Below are positions 1-8,569 of a DNA stretch of 64,000 nt, piece by piece (the stretch's first letter is position 1; each line of letters starts with the position of its first letter). Below the pieces are notes generated by a model. The model was given only the letters and a program-made list of their open reading frames with translations. It did not search any database and was not told the DNA's origin. Location: NCBI GenBank assembly GCA_959597175.1, contig CAUFXM010000004.1:124001-188000 (forward strand). The letters run 5' to 3'. Source of the DNA: an uncultured Methanomassiliicoccales archaeon. Lineage in GTDB: Archaea; Thermoplasmatota; Thermoplasmata; Methanomassiliicoccales; Methanomethylophilaceae. A program made the translations under genes and the position numbers.

Positions 1-1682
1 AAGCGAGGGAGGCCGCCATCCAGGACCTGAAGGACCAGGGCATCATGGTCAAGCAGGAGGACAACCCCCAGCAGGTCTCCATCTGCTGGAGGTGCCACTC
101 TCCCATCGAGTACCTGCAGGTCCCCCAGTGGTTCCTCAAGACCATCGACTTCAGGGACAAGATCCTGGAGAGGGCGGACCAGATCAACTGGTACCCCGAG
201 TTCATGAAGGTCAGGCTGCAGGACTGGGCGAACTCCCTGGAGTGGGACTGGGTCCTGAGCAGGCAGAGGATCTTCGCGACCCCGATCCCGGTGTGGGAGT
301 GCGAGGAGTGCGGACACGCGGTCTGCGCCACCAGGGAGATGTGCTACTGCGACCCCACCCTGGACGCCCCGCCCGTGGAGAAGTGCCCGAAGTGCGGCGG
401 AAGGCTCGTCGGATGCACCGACGTCTTCGACACATGGATGGACTCATCCGGATCCTCGCTCTACAACACGTTCTGGGAGAGGGACCCCGAGCTCCACAAG
501 AAGCTGTTCCCCATGTCCCTGAGGCCCCAGTCCCACGACATCATAAGGACCTGGGCGTTCTACTCCATCCTCAGGGCGGAGCAGATCGAGGAGAGCATCC
601 CGTGGGAGAACATCATGATCCACGGGTTCATCATGGCCCCCGACGGCACCCCCATGCACTCCTCCATCGGGAACGTCATCGACCCCATCCCCATCCTGGA
701 GAAGTACGGGGCTGACGCCCTCAGGTACTACGCCGCCACATGCTCCCTCGGTATCGACCATGCCTTCAGGGAGAAGGACGTGGTCCGCGGGAGCAAGCTG
801 TGCAACAAGGTGTTCAACATCGGCCAGTTCGCCGGAAGGTACCTGACCGACATCCCGAGCGAGATGCCGGAGCTCAGGGTCTCCGACAGGTGGATCCTCT
901 CCAAGTTCTCCAGGACGGTGAAGGACGTCACCGACTACTTCGAGGTCTATCAGTTCGACAAGGCCATGAAGGAGGTCGAGGGATTCATCTGGCACGAGCT
1001 CGCGGACAACTACGTGGAGATGGTCAAGGGGAGGACCGACGACGCCGTCAGGTGGACCCTGTACAACGTCATTCTGGGCAGCCTGAAGATGCTGGCCCCG
1101 TTCATGCCCCATGTCACCGAGGAGGTCTACCAGGACAAGTTCAGGGCCATCGACGGATGCAGGAGCATCCATCTTACCCCCTGGCCGGAGCCCGTCCTCG
1201 TCGACGACGATGCGGAGAGGGCCGGGGAGCTGCTCTCCGACGTCCTCGCCGCTGTCCGTTCCTGGAAGTCCGAGAAGAAGATGCCCCTCAACGCCGAGAT
1301 GGCAATGCTTGAGCTGGTCGGTTCCGACGCGGAGATGCTGGGGTCGGCCAAGGACGACATCGCCGTCACCACCAAGGCGAAGGATGTCGTCATCGCCCCC
1401 GAGGCCGAGCTGACCGAGCAGGTCGTGGGGGTCAAGCCCGTCCATGCCAAGCTGGGCCCTGCGTTCAAGGCACAGGCCAAGGCCATCGTCTCCGCCGTGG
1501 CGGCCATGGATCCCGCCGACGCGGCCGCCAAGCTGTCCCAGGGCTCGATCGACATCGACGTCGGCGGGGAGACCGTCTCCGTCGGCGCCGAGTACTTCGA
1601 GCTGGACAAGAGGCTCATGCTCGACGGGAAGGCCGTGGAGACCGTCCAGGTCGGAAACGTCCTGGTCCTGATCGAGCAGTGA
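1..1682 (+). CDS. valS: Valine--tRNA ligase, C-terminal part (5' truncated by window)
   Basis: Class I aminoacyl-tRNA synthetase that charges tRNA-Val. The reading frame is open from the first bases (frame starting at base 3), so the N-terminus and the HIGH motif lie outside the window. Visible parts are the zinc-ribbon-like Cys clusters (CWRC near 93-104; CEEC, CYC and CPKC in 301-405), the DTWMDSS stretch, the anticodon-binding domain and a C-terminal tail ending in VLVLIEQ. The KMSKS loop is unusual: it reads PMHSSIGN (bases 651-674), so both lysines of the motif are missing. Identity is very safe because the catalytic and anticodon domains follow the family order. A GC hairpin followed by a T-rich run directly downstream marks the end of the transcript. 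Confidence 0.95.
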   Translation, partial: AREAAIQDLKDQGIMVKQEDNPQQVSICWRCHSPIEYLQVPQWFLKTIDFRDKILERADQINWYPEFMKVRLQDWANSLEWDWVLSRQRIFATPIPVWECEECGHAVCATREMCYCDPTLDAPPVEKCPKCGGRLVGCTDVFDTWMDSSGSSLYNTFWERDPELHKKLFPMSLRPQSHDIIRTWAFYSILRAEQIEESIPWENIMIHGFIMAPDGTPMHSSIGNVIDPIPILEKYGADALRYYAATCSLGIDHAFREKDVVRGSKLCNKVFNIGQFAGRYLTDIPSEMPELRVSDRWILSKFSRTVKDVTDYFEVYQFDKAMKEVEGFIWHELADNYVEMVKGRTDDAVRWTLYNVILGSLKMLAPFMPHVTEEVYQDKFRAIDGCRSIHLTPWPEPVLVDDDAERAGELLSDVLAAVRSWKSEKKMPLNAEMAMLELVGSDAEMLGSAKDDIAVTTKAKDVVIAPEAELTEQVVGVKPVHAKLGPAFKAQAKAIVSAVAAMDPADAAAKLSQGSIDIDVGGETVSVGAEYFELDKRLMLDGKAVETVQVGNVLVLIEQ

Positions 1683-3006
1683 AACCCCATCGCCGGTCCC
1701 CGGACCGGCTTTCTCCCATCCCGGGGAACACCGTCCCCGGGAAGCCCATTGCCCAAAGCGGATACCTGTCCGCGTCCCCGGGCCTGTCCGACGCGCCGAA
1801 CTCGACAGCCCTGGTGATCTGACCCTCGTCCAGCAGTTTGGAGAGGGACTTCCTGCGGCCGTTGTTGCCGGATCTCACGGCCACTCCGGAGACTTCTCCG
1901 CCGTGTGGCACGAGGAAGTCCGCCTCGCGCCTGTCCCGCTGGTAGTAGCTGGGCGACATCCCGCAGGACGCCATCTGGCGTGCCGCACAGTTCTCGAGGA
2001 CGGCGCAGGGGCAGTTCTGGTAGTTGCCGTTCATCGCCGCGTCCGAGACCCAGCCGTCCATCAGGCAGAAGAGTGTGCCGGTGTCCGCGTATGCCTTGAA
2101 GTGGTTGGGCTCGCATCTGACCGACGGGGGTTCCACGGGGTCCATCGCCCTGTGGCAGAGGTCCAGGATCCCGCTGGATGACAGCCATTGGATGCTCTCA
2201 GCGATGTGTTTGCTGCTCGCACTGCATAAGTTTCCGACCCTCGAATACATGAACCTCCCGTTTCCGCGTAGCTGTGCCGGGACGGATTCCAGGCATCCCC
2301 TTATGATGTCGTGGAAATAGGGGAACGCCTTGCGTGCGTCTGACATCTGCCGTTCGACAATCTCGCGGCACGTCCTGCGGACATCTACCAGCCTTCCGGA
2401 CGATATCATCTGGTTGATCGCCTGTGGCATTCCACCGGTCACAAGGTACCTTCTGAACATGGCCTCCATGGTCCTGTCCAGGTCTCTGTCGGAAGGTTTT
2501 CCAGGAGACAGGTCCCGTTCTGCGGCGTCTGCCTCCTCACAGTATCCCGACTCATGCAGGAACCCGCGGAAGTCCACGGGACGGACGTCGATAATCTCAA
2601 CCCATGGGGTGTACGAGCGGTCGGGGCAGGCCCCAGAACGGAAGCAGGATGCGGTCATGACGAGGTCTACCGTCTCCCTGTCCGCCAGTTCCGACAGTGT
2701 CCTCAGAAGTCCGGGACATAAACCTGCCTCGTCCAGTACGATAAGCGTATCACCGGGGACGATCGTCCCCTTCCCGAACAACTCTCCAATCAAAGATACG
2801 AACCTCTCCGCATCATCGGCTTTCGCCAACAATCTCATGTTGGCCGGATCGCTAAGATCCACTTCGATGTAACATCCGTAGTTTTGTCCCAGCCTTCTCA
2901 CGGACGAAGTCTTCCCGACACCGCGGGGGCCGGTGATTAAGGGTACAGTCCTGCGACCGGATTTCACCCATTCTCCCAACAGGATGTCCGAGCTCCTTTC
3001 GAACAT
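1615..3006 (-). CDS. AAA-type ATPase of the archaeal ATP-binding / DUF4143 kind
   Basis: The P-loop GPRGVGKTS lies at about residues 26-34, and the Walker B-like stretch TLIVLDEAG follows near residue 90. The second half, with FRRYLVTGGMPQAINQ and a late nuclease-like DUF4143-type region (READFLVPHGGEVSGVAVR), fits the prokaryotic AAA family whose cellular role is unknown. The start at 3006 puts the P-loop in its usual place, and the upstream sequence is AT-rich promoter-like DNA. The frame does not stop after the expected family C-terminus (PLWAMGFPG). It continues about 30 codons, through two hairpins, and overlaps the valS end by 68 bp. That tail is rich in Arg and Gly and looks like antisense sequence, so the native stop has probably been lost. 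Confidence 0.8.
   Translation of the reverse strand: MFERSSDILLGEWVKSGRRTVPLITGPRGVGKTSSVRRLGQNYGCYIEVDLSDPANMRLLAKADDAERFVSLIGELFGKGTIVPGDTLIVLDEAGLCPGLLRTLSELADRETVDLVMTASCFRSGACPDRSYTPWVEIIDVRPVDFRGFLHESGYCEEADAAERDLSPGKPSDRDLDRTMEAMFRRYLVTGGMPQAINQMISSGRLVDVRRTCREIVERQMSDARKAFPYFHDIIRGCLESVPAQLRGNGRFMYSRVGNLCSASSKHIAESIQWLSSSGILDLCHRAMDPVEPPSVRCEPNHFKAYADTGTLFCLMDGWVSDAAMNGNYQNCPCAVLENCAARQMASCGMSPSYYQRDRREADFLVPHGGEVSGVAVRSGNNGRRKSLSKLLDEGQITRAVEFGASDRPGDADRYPLWAMGFPGTVFPGMGESRSGDRRWGFTARSGPGRFRPGRSPRPSRRA
1692..1717 (+). terminator. Terminator-like hairpin after valS
   Basis: The arms GCCGGTCC (1692-1699) and GGACCGGC (1702-1709) form a perfect 8-bp stem, followed by TTTCTCCC. It lies 10 bases after the valS stop codon. 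A second perfect hairpin (1720-1727 with 1734-1741) follows and could serve the convergent ATPase gene. Confidence 0.6.
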
Positions 3007-3527
3007 AGCTGATATTAATTATAACTATTATAAAACACAATCATATGAAATTCGTATAATTTATTGATAAAAACAGATACTTTACTAAAATTTTTATGAA
3101 ATTCGAAAATTATTTACGAATAATGGAAAGACACTTATGTTAAACCAGACTCGTAACCAAACTAGGTCTCTTCCGGGAGTCGGGAGGGTTCGGTTCGAGG
3201 GTTCGTTCGGAGGTTGAACGTGTCTTGTATCTTCCCTTCCCTTTCAGGTCTCCATTTCGTCTGTCGTTTCCAACGCTTCTTACTCAGGTCTATCTCTTTC
3301 GTAGAAGTCCGAAAATGAGATGTGTTTATTCATATATAAAAAATTTATTATTTGATGACTTGAACGGGTGTTTGGTAAATGATTGTAATTATTGGCATTG
3401 GAGTAGGAGAATATCCGCAGGATTCTGATGAGATTGCCGGATGGAAACTACGGTAAAGTCCGAACTAAGGTCTAGAACTTTGGGGAGATAAGGGAGGCCC
3501 GGCTTTCGCCGGGCGATTGGGATGGGA
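3007..3527. other. AT-rich intergenic stretch with a possible structured RNA
   Basis: No convincing protein gene is present in this stretch. The first 130 bases are strongly AT-rich and probably hold the promoter of the minus-strand ATPase gene. Between 3128 and 3226 a 7-bp pair, AAGACAC (3128-3134) with GTGTCTT (3220-3226), encloses repeated GGTTCG elements, and a pyrimidine-rich run follows. This could be a small structured RNA but nothing identifies its class. Confidence 0.3.
3497..3514 (-). terminator. Terminator-like hairpin after the small basic peptide gene
   Basis: The arms GCCCGGC and GCCGGGC enclose a TTTC loop to give a perfect 7-bp stem, 13 bases beyond the stop codon of the 31-residue gene on the minus strand. 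There is no strong T-run, so termination is inferred from position and stem strength. Confidence 0.5.
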
Positions 3528-3623
3528 TCAGGCCGCGTTGCGGGCGTTGTGTCTCGCTTCACGGGCTGCTTTCTTCTCCTTTCTCCTGAGCTCCCTGTCG
3601 TGCTTCTTGCTTGTCTCTGCCAT
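3528..3623 (-). CDS. Small, highly basic peptide, 31 residues
   Basis: The peptide begins MAETSKKHDRELRRKEKKA and is dominated by Lys, Arg, Glu and Ala, so it should be soluble, helical and possibly nucleic-acid or ribosome associated. A good ribosome binding site, GGAAGGTG, sits about 6 bases before the ATG. A TATA-like element (TATATATTAT, 3711-3720) lies about 90 bases upstream on the same strand. A clean hairpin follows the stop. These three flanking signals are the reason for calling such a short gene. I do not recognise a family. Confidence 0.55.
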   Translation of the reverse strand: MAETSKKHDRELRRKEKKAAREARHNARNAA

Positions 3624-3912
3624 TTCAAACACCTTCCGGTGTCTGCGTAGGAGAGGTCAGATCGGTGATCCTTCTGCGCAAGCACAGTCCTCTGAATAAT
3701 CGGGCATGTGTATATATTATTCGTTGCAAGATGTTCATCCATTTACAATCATGAGAACATATAGGATGAATAGATATCAATCTTGAAAAATATGGACATA
3801 TGTATGTTTATTATCTCCCGGTGGACGTCATCGGAGCGCCGTTGCCCGTTTGTTAACGGATATTAATTGAGGACAAAGCATTAAGGTGTCTCCTGTAAGA
3901 ACCCATAGAACC

Positions 3913-5106
3913 ATGCAGTTCACAACCGCCGACGGGAAACAGTTCAACCCGTCGGGCATCACGAAGCTCGCTCTGCTCATGGCATCGATGATGGTGCTTA
4001 TGGGCTCCGCGGCCGTGTCTCCAGCCCTCTACGGGATAGAGGTGGAGCTGGAGACCAGCAAGTTCCTTGCATCCATGGTGATATCGCTGCCGTCCCTCGT
4101 GGTGGCGGTGTGCGGGTTCCCCATGGGGTATCTGGCGGACAGGGTGGGGCTGGCGAAGGTCCTCATCGCATCCCTCCTGCTATTCATCGTCGCCGGGGTG
4201 TCCGGCTACTTCTGCTCCGACATCTACACGCTGCTTGCCACCAGGGTGTTCCTGGGCATAGGCATCGCGGGGATATCCACAGCCGCTACCGGTCTGATGG
4301 GCATATACTACGACGGTGACGAGAGACGCAGGGTCATGGCCATCCAGTCCGCCTTCATGGGATTCGGCGGCGTCGTGCTGGAGATAATCGGAGGCCTGAT
4401 GGCAGACGTGTCCTGGAACGTCCCGTTCCTCGTGTACCTGATAGCGTTGCCCATACTGATCGCGGGACTGATCGCCGTGAGGGACGTGTTCATGCCCAGG
4501 GGCAATGGTGCAGCGACAGGCGAGTTCGCCAAGGGCTCCAAGGCGCACATGGCCGTCCTCTACGCTTCCATCTTCATGCTCATGTTCCTGATGTTCATCG
4601 TCACCGCCAACGTGTCCGACATACTGACCTCCATGGGCGAGAGCATGACCGTGTGCGGGTTCATTCTGGCGCTGATGGGACTGACGCAGGTGTTCACATC
4701 AATTGCGTACTCGAGGGTTCGTCGCATCCCGAAGTACCAGAACGTCCTTCTGGTGTCGTTCCTGCTCCAGGCTGTCGCCATAGCCATGTTCGCTTCGGAC
4801 AGTCTGGCGGTGCTCACCGTCGGTGTCGGGATAATGGGTGTCGGCCTCGGGCTGGGCATGCCGACGATCACCAACAACCTGTCAATGATGTCGCCTATGG
4901 CCGCCCAGGGCAAGACCATGGGGATCTACTCGTGCCTCATGAATCTGGGCACGTCACTCTCCACCGTGATCATGGGCCCCATAATCGTGGCCATCGGCTA
5001 CACGTCATCGTTCCACCTGGCCGCCGTGGTCGTCCTTCTGTTCGGGATAGCAGTCCTTGTGACAGGCAGGTTCCTGGGCCAGCCAGAGCCCGCTACGGGG
5101 GCGTGA
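3913..5106 (+). CDS. Major facilitator superfamily transporter
   Basis: The protein has about 397 residues with a dozen hydrophobic segments. The MFS signature between segments 2 and 3 appears as GYLADRVGLAK (about residues 74-84), and a related glycine-rich stretch occurs in the second half. It should be a proton-coupled drug or metabolite exporter in the cytoplasmic membrane; the substrate cannot be read from sequence. The ATG at 3913 was chosen because the hydrophilic N-terminus then has normal length. A GTG at 3886, nine codons upstream, lies about 22 bases after a TATTAATT element and could be a leaderless start. It is a lone gene with no operon partner. Confidence 0.85.
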   Translation: MQFTTADGKQFNPSGITKLALLMASMMVLMGSAAVSPALYGIEVELETSKFLASMVISLPSLVVAVCGFPMGYLADRVGLAKVLIASLLLFIVAGVSGYFCSDIYTLLATRVFLGIGIAGISTAATGLMGIYYDGDERRRVMAIQSAFMGFGGVVLEIIGGLMADVSWNVPFLVYLIALPILIAGLIAVRDVFMPRGNGAATGEFAKGSKAHMAVLYASIFMLMFLMFIVTANVSDILTSMGESMTVCGFILALMGLTQVFTSIAYSRVRRIPKYQNVLLVSFLLQAVAIAMFASDSLAVLTVGVGIMGVGLGLGMPTITNNLSMMSPMAAQGKTMGIYSCLMNLGTSLSTVIMGPIIVAIGYTSSFHLAAVVVLLFGIAVLVTGRFLGQPEPATGA

Positions 5107-5250
5107 CGTCTCCCCCCCGAACATCGAGGGAAGCAAACGATGGCCCCCACGGCCCGGGGATCATCGACGGTCCCGGTCGTGGGCGCCTCCCTTATTCAAT
5201 GGGGTCCGTCGGGAGAACGTGTCCGGCGAGTCCCGATTTGATGTTTGGGC

Positions 5251-5271
5251 CAGGGGCCGGACCGGCCCCTG
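5251..5271. terminator. Hairpin between the MFS and icd gene ends
   Basis: CAGGGGCC (5251-5258) pairs with GGCCCCTG (5264-5271) in a perfect 8-bp stem, with TTTTTAC just before it when read on the minus strand. It lies between two convergent genes, 13 bases beyond the icd stop, and could act in either direction. Confidence 0.4.
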
Positions 5272-5283
5272 TAAAAAGGGATG

Positions 5284-6507
5284 TCAGTTCTTGGCCTTGG
5301 CGATGGCCTCGTCCACGTATCCCTGCCAGGCCTTCTCAAGGTCGGGGCGCTGGATGGTGTCGAGGACGTACTGGGCGAACTCGTCGCCGGTGGCCCCGGT
5401 GGACCTTCCGGTCATGACCAGCTTCTTCTCGAACTGGGTGCAGATGTCCAGTGCCATCTCCAGCTTCCTGCCCTTCTCGGACTCGCCGATGTGGTTCATC
5501 ATGAGGGCGACGGCCTTGATCATGCTGCAGGGGTCCGCGTACTGGGCGCGGCCCTCGGTGACCATCCTGGGGGCGGAGCCGTGGATGGCCTCGAACATGG
5601 CGTACCTGTTCCCGATGTTGGCGGATCCGGCGGTTCCGACACCGCCCTGGATCTGGGCGGCCTCGTCGGTGATGATGTCGCCGTAGAGGTTGGGGAGGAC
5701 GAAGACCTTGAAGTCGCTCCTCCTGGCGGGGTCGATCAGCTTGGCGGTGGTGATGTCCACGAACCAGACGTCGTGCTTGACCTCGGGGTAGTCCTTGGCT
5801 ATCCTGTCGGCAAGGTCGACGAACAGACCGTCGGTGGTCTTGATGATGTTCGCCTTGACGATGATGGACACGTAGTTCTTGCCGGTCTTCTTCGCATGCT
5901 CGAATCCGGCGCGGATGATCCTCTCGGTTCCCTGGTGGGTTGCCACGCAGAAGTCCATCGCCAGGTCGTCGGTGACGAAGAACCCGTCGCTGCCAAGGGC
6001 ATAGGATCCCTCGGTGTTCTCCCTGAAGAAGGTCCAGTCAATCCCCAGCTCGGGAACGCTGACGGGCCTGACGTTGGCGAACAGGTCGAGCTCCTTCCTC
6101 ATGGCGACGTTCGCGGACTCGATGTTGGGCCAGGGGTCCCCCTTTGCGGGAGTGGTGGTGGGTCCCTTGAGGATCACATGGCACTTCTTCAGCTCGGCCA
6201 GGGTGTCGTCGGGGATGGCCTTCATGACCTCGGCGCGCCTCTCGATGGTGAGGCCGTCGATCTGCCTGATCTCCACCTTGCCGGCAGCGATCTTGTCGGC
6301 CAGGAGGAACTCCATGACCTTCTGTGCGGAGGCGCAGATGTAGGGCCCGATGCCGTCCCCACCGCAGACTCCGATTATGAGCTTGTCCAGCTTGGAATAG
6401 TCCACCGGACCTTCCTCGGATTTCAGGGCCTCGACCCTCTCCAGCTGTCTCCTAACGAGGGCGCCGAACTTCTCCTGCGCCACCTGGATGGCTTTCTCGT
6501 CGACCAT
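5284..6507 (-). CDS. icd: Isocitrate dehydrogenase (isocitrate/isopropylmalate dehydrogenase family)
   Basis: The enzyme oxidatively decarboxylates isocitrate to 2-oxoglutarate, the precursor of glutamate in an incomplete citrate cycle. Family marks are GGDGIGP (about residues 49-55), FFRENTEGSYA in the substrate loop, the metal-site region NLYGDIITDEAAQIQGGVG, and the cofactor loop EAIHGSAPR. The 407-residue length and the RENTEG motif fit isocitrate dehydrogenase better than isopropylmalate dehydrogenase. NAD or NADP preference was not decided. It follows the PP2C phosphatase gene on the same strand with a 27-bp gap, so the two are probably co-transcribed. Confidence 0.88.
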   Translation of the reverse strand: MVDEKAIQVAQEKFGALVRRQLERVEALKSEEGPVDYSKLDKLIIGVCGGDGIGPYICASAQKVMEFLLADKIAAGKVEIRQIDGLTIERRAEVMKAIPDDTLAELKKCHVILKGPTTTPAKGDPWPNIESANVAMRKELDLFANVRPVSVPELGIDWTFFRENTEGSYALGSDGFFVTDDLAMDFCVATHQGTERIIRAGFEHAKKTGKNYVSIIVKANIIKTTDGLFVDLADRIAKDYPEVKHDVWFVDITTAKLIDPARRSDFKVFVLPNLYGDIITDEAAQIQGGVGTAGSANIGNRYAMFEAIHGSAPRMVTEGRAQYADPCSMIKAVALMMNHIGESEKGRKLEMALDICTQFEKKLVMTGRSTGATGDEFAQYVLDTIQRPDLEKAWQGYVDEAIAKAKN

Positions 6508-6534
6508 TTGTATCGTATCGGGGATGGAATCATT

Positions 6535-7374
6535 TTATTTGAACACGTGCGCACGTCGACGACGCCGTCTGTCAACGGTCAGGACGGTGATGTTGTCATC
6601 GCTTCCCGAACCGTACGAGGATTCCAGGATGTCCATGGCGTCGGTCGCCTCCCGGAGGAGGGCTCCGAACCTCGCCACGGTCATGTAGCCGAAGGCCCCG
6701 TCGGAGCAGAGGGCGAGCCTCTGCCAGCCAACCTCGATGGGTCCGACCTCGGTGCCGGCGGCGTCCCCCGCCCCCATGCAGCGGTCCATGACGTTGCTCT
6801 CGGGGTGGGTGTTCATCTGGTCCTCGGTTATCCTCCCATCCCGGAACAGCCTCTCCACCCTGGAGTGGTCCCTTGTGCGCCAGATCCTGTCCCGGTGTAC
6901 GGCGTAGCACCTGCTGTCCCCGAGATGGGCGGACGTCCATCTGCCTCCGACCGCCGCAACGATCGACATGGTGGTGCCGCTGCGCGGATAATCGGACCGG
7001 AGTCGCCCTTCGATGGCGGTCGCAGCTCTCACGATCCCTAAGGCGGGGTCCCCGGACGCAAGCCCACCCGAGGCGGCCCATGCCACCATCCCATCGACGA
7101 CGGATCTGCTGGCCTTGTCGCCGTCCCTCATTCCGCCCAGGCCGTCGCACACAATCGCCAGGAGGAAATCAGGGAGGCCGCAGCTCCCCGTCTCCATCGC
7201 GGAGCCCACCATCGTACCCGTGAGATTCCCTCCGGAGGATGCGATCCAGCCGAAGCAGTCCTGGTTGACCCTCCTCCTTCCGGAGCAGGTGGCCGCCGTG
7301 ATGCAGAAGGTCTCCCCGAACAGGTCCACCGACGCGCTCGTCCTCTCCGCGTCTGGGATGCCATGCATGCTCAT
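6535..7374 (-). CDS. PP2C-family serine/threonine protein phosphatase
   Basis: This is a metal-dependent protein phosphatase of the PPM fold. Visible motifs, in order, are SGRRRVNQDCFGW near residue 33 (metal/phosphate site), CDGLGGMRDGDKAS near residue 75 (the DG metal motif), SAHLGDSRCY near 130, LCSDGAF near 200, and GSDDNITVL close to the C-terminus with the final metal Asp. The protein is cytosolic, 279 residues, with a basic C-terminal tail. PPM phosphatases are known in archaea but not universal. It precedes icd on the same strand, which could link it to control of that enzyme; this is inference. No obvious ribosome binding site is seen, and a second in-frame ATG lies 6 bases downstream. 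Confidence 0.85.
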   Translation of the reverse strand: MSMHGIPDAERTSASVDLFGETFCITAATCSGRRRVNQDCFGWIASSGGNLTGTMVGSAMETGSCGLPDFLLAIVCDGLGGMRDGDKASRSVVDGMVAWAASGGLASGDPALGIVRAATAIEGRLRSDYPRSGTTMSIVAAVGGRWTSAHLGDSRCYAVHRDRIWRTRDHSRVERLFRDGRITEDQMNTHPESNVMDRCMGAGDAAGTEVGPIEVGWQRLALCSDGAFGYMTVARFGALLREATDAMDILESSYGSGSDDNITVLTVDRRRRRRAHVFK

Positions 7375-7458
7375 GGTCGTGGTATGGGATCAGTGACTAG
7401 AAAACAATTATGCAAGTGATGGTGAATATGAAATGGTTTGTCCTAAGGGGTTTGGATC

Positions 7459-8565
7459 TCAGAGGCCCATTATGCCCCTGTAGATGTCGTGGACCTTCGC
7501 CTCCAGGTCGTCGCAGGTGACCCTCCCCTCGGATTCCACAACGGCACCGACGGAGGCCCCTCCGCATCCGACCCCCTCCTTGATGAATCCCCACTCATAG
7601 GCCTGCAGCCCCTCGTAGGGGCTGTCCCCGTAGTCCACGTTGACGTACACGATCGGCACATCCGGGGACACGGAGTCCATGATCCTCTTCATGCTGGAGT
7701 TTGGGTCGTTCATCAGCCACCTGGTGGTACCCTGGAGGAAGTTCCCGACCAGCTCGGGGTGCAGGGCGACGGCACCGGCCATCACCGCCGCCATCTGGGT
7801 CCCGCCTCCGACGATGACAGGCACAGACTTCGCGGCTCCGCACAGTATGCCGATGTTTGCGGGCATCATCGGGTCGCCGACGCACTCTATGGCCCTCAGA
7901 GGGTCCTTCGCCAGGGCTCCGGGCTCGATTCCGGCCGCCTGGAGCGCCTCGTTCACCAGGCGCGTCTTCAGCTCCTTGGGGTTGTTGGGGGAGCTGCTGC
8001 TCACGAGGTTCTCCTTCAGCACGCCCATGGCCATCATGACCGCCAGGGCGGTAGTGGTGCCTCCTGCGCAGCTCTCGCTGATAATCACGAAGTCGTACGC
8101 CCTGGCGAGGAGCTCCCCGAGCATGTAGCCCTTCTCGTACTCCTCCCTCACGTTCTTCACCGATTTGCCGGTGGTGATCTTCTCGCCGCACTCGCCTCCC
8201 ATGTCGAAGTACGGCACGTACGGCACGACCTCGCATCCCCCGTTCACGATGAAGAATGGCATCCCGGAGAGCTCCAGGGCAGCCTTCGTGAGGGTGGCCG
8301 GGGTCGGGATCCCCCCGGGGTTGATCGGGATCCCCTTCATGCACGTGGTCTTGCCGCTGACCAGGATCTCCGCGTCAGCCGCAGGGGTGAACATGGTCAG
8401 CTCGGGCGTGTCTCCGGCGTCCGAGACGCCGGGGATGGTGGAGGTGCGGGTGTTGGCCACCGTGCAGGTGAACACCCCCTTCTTGCCCCAGATCCTTGAG
8501 AGTATGTCTTTCGCGATGTCCTCGTTGCCGTATACGCCCAGAGAGGGCGGGAGTTCGAATCCCAT
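7459..8565 (-). CDS. cobT: Archaeal CobT-type nicotinate-nucleotide phosphoribosyltransferase
   Basis: The protein belongs to the archaeal family (TIGR00303 type) that activates the lower-ligand base as its alpha-ribotide for cobamide assembly. Recognisable stretches are TIPGVSDAGDTPELTMFTPA in the N-terminal third, the glycine-rich ESCAGGTTTALAVMMAMG near residue 165, VGGGTQMAAVMAG near residue 250, and a C-terminal part with GVGCGGASVGAV. It is 368 residues, the usual length. It is the last gene of the hypF / PGM-like / cobT operon and starts 4 bases after the preceding stop codon, so translational coupling is likely. Cobamide is essential for corrinoid-dependent methyltransferases, which fits a methylotrophic methanogen. 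Confidence 0.88.
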   Translation of the reverse strand: MGFELPPSLGVYGNEDIAKDILSRIWGKKGVFTCTVANTRTSTIPGVSDAGDTPELTMFTPAADAEILVSGKTTCMKGIPINPGGIPTPATLTKAALELSGMPFFIVNGGCEVVPYVPYFDMGGECGEKITTGKSVKNVREEYEKGYMLGELLARAYDFVIISESCAGGTTTALAVMMAMGVLKENLVSSSSPNNPKELKTRLVNEALQAAGIEPGALAKDPLRAIECVGDPMMPANIGILCGAAKSVPVIVGGGTQMAAVMAGAVALHPELVGNFLQGTTRWLMNDPNSSMKRIMDSVSPDVPIVYVNVDYGDSPYEGLQAYEWGFIKEGVGCGGASVGAVVESEGRVTCDDLEAKVHDIYRGIMGL

Positions 8566-8569
8566 CTGA

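Noticed and set aside
92..1445. Several long open frames on both strands inside valS
   Set aside because: They are shadows of the GC-rich ValRS gene. Their products are rich in Arg, Gly, His and Pro and show no motif.
3190..3215. GGTTCGAGG-like run resembling a tRNA T-loop
   Set aside because: No acceptor stem or anticodon arm with correct sizes can be formed around it.
3389..3742. Open frame of 117 residues on the minus strand overlapping the small basic gene
   Set aside because: It lacks a ribosome binding site and its sequence is low in meaning, whereas the short gene in another frame has promoter, binding site and terminator.
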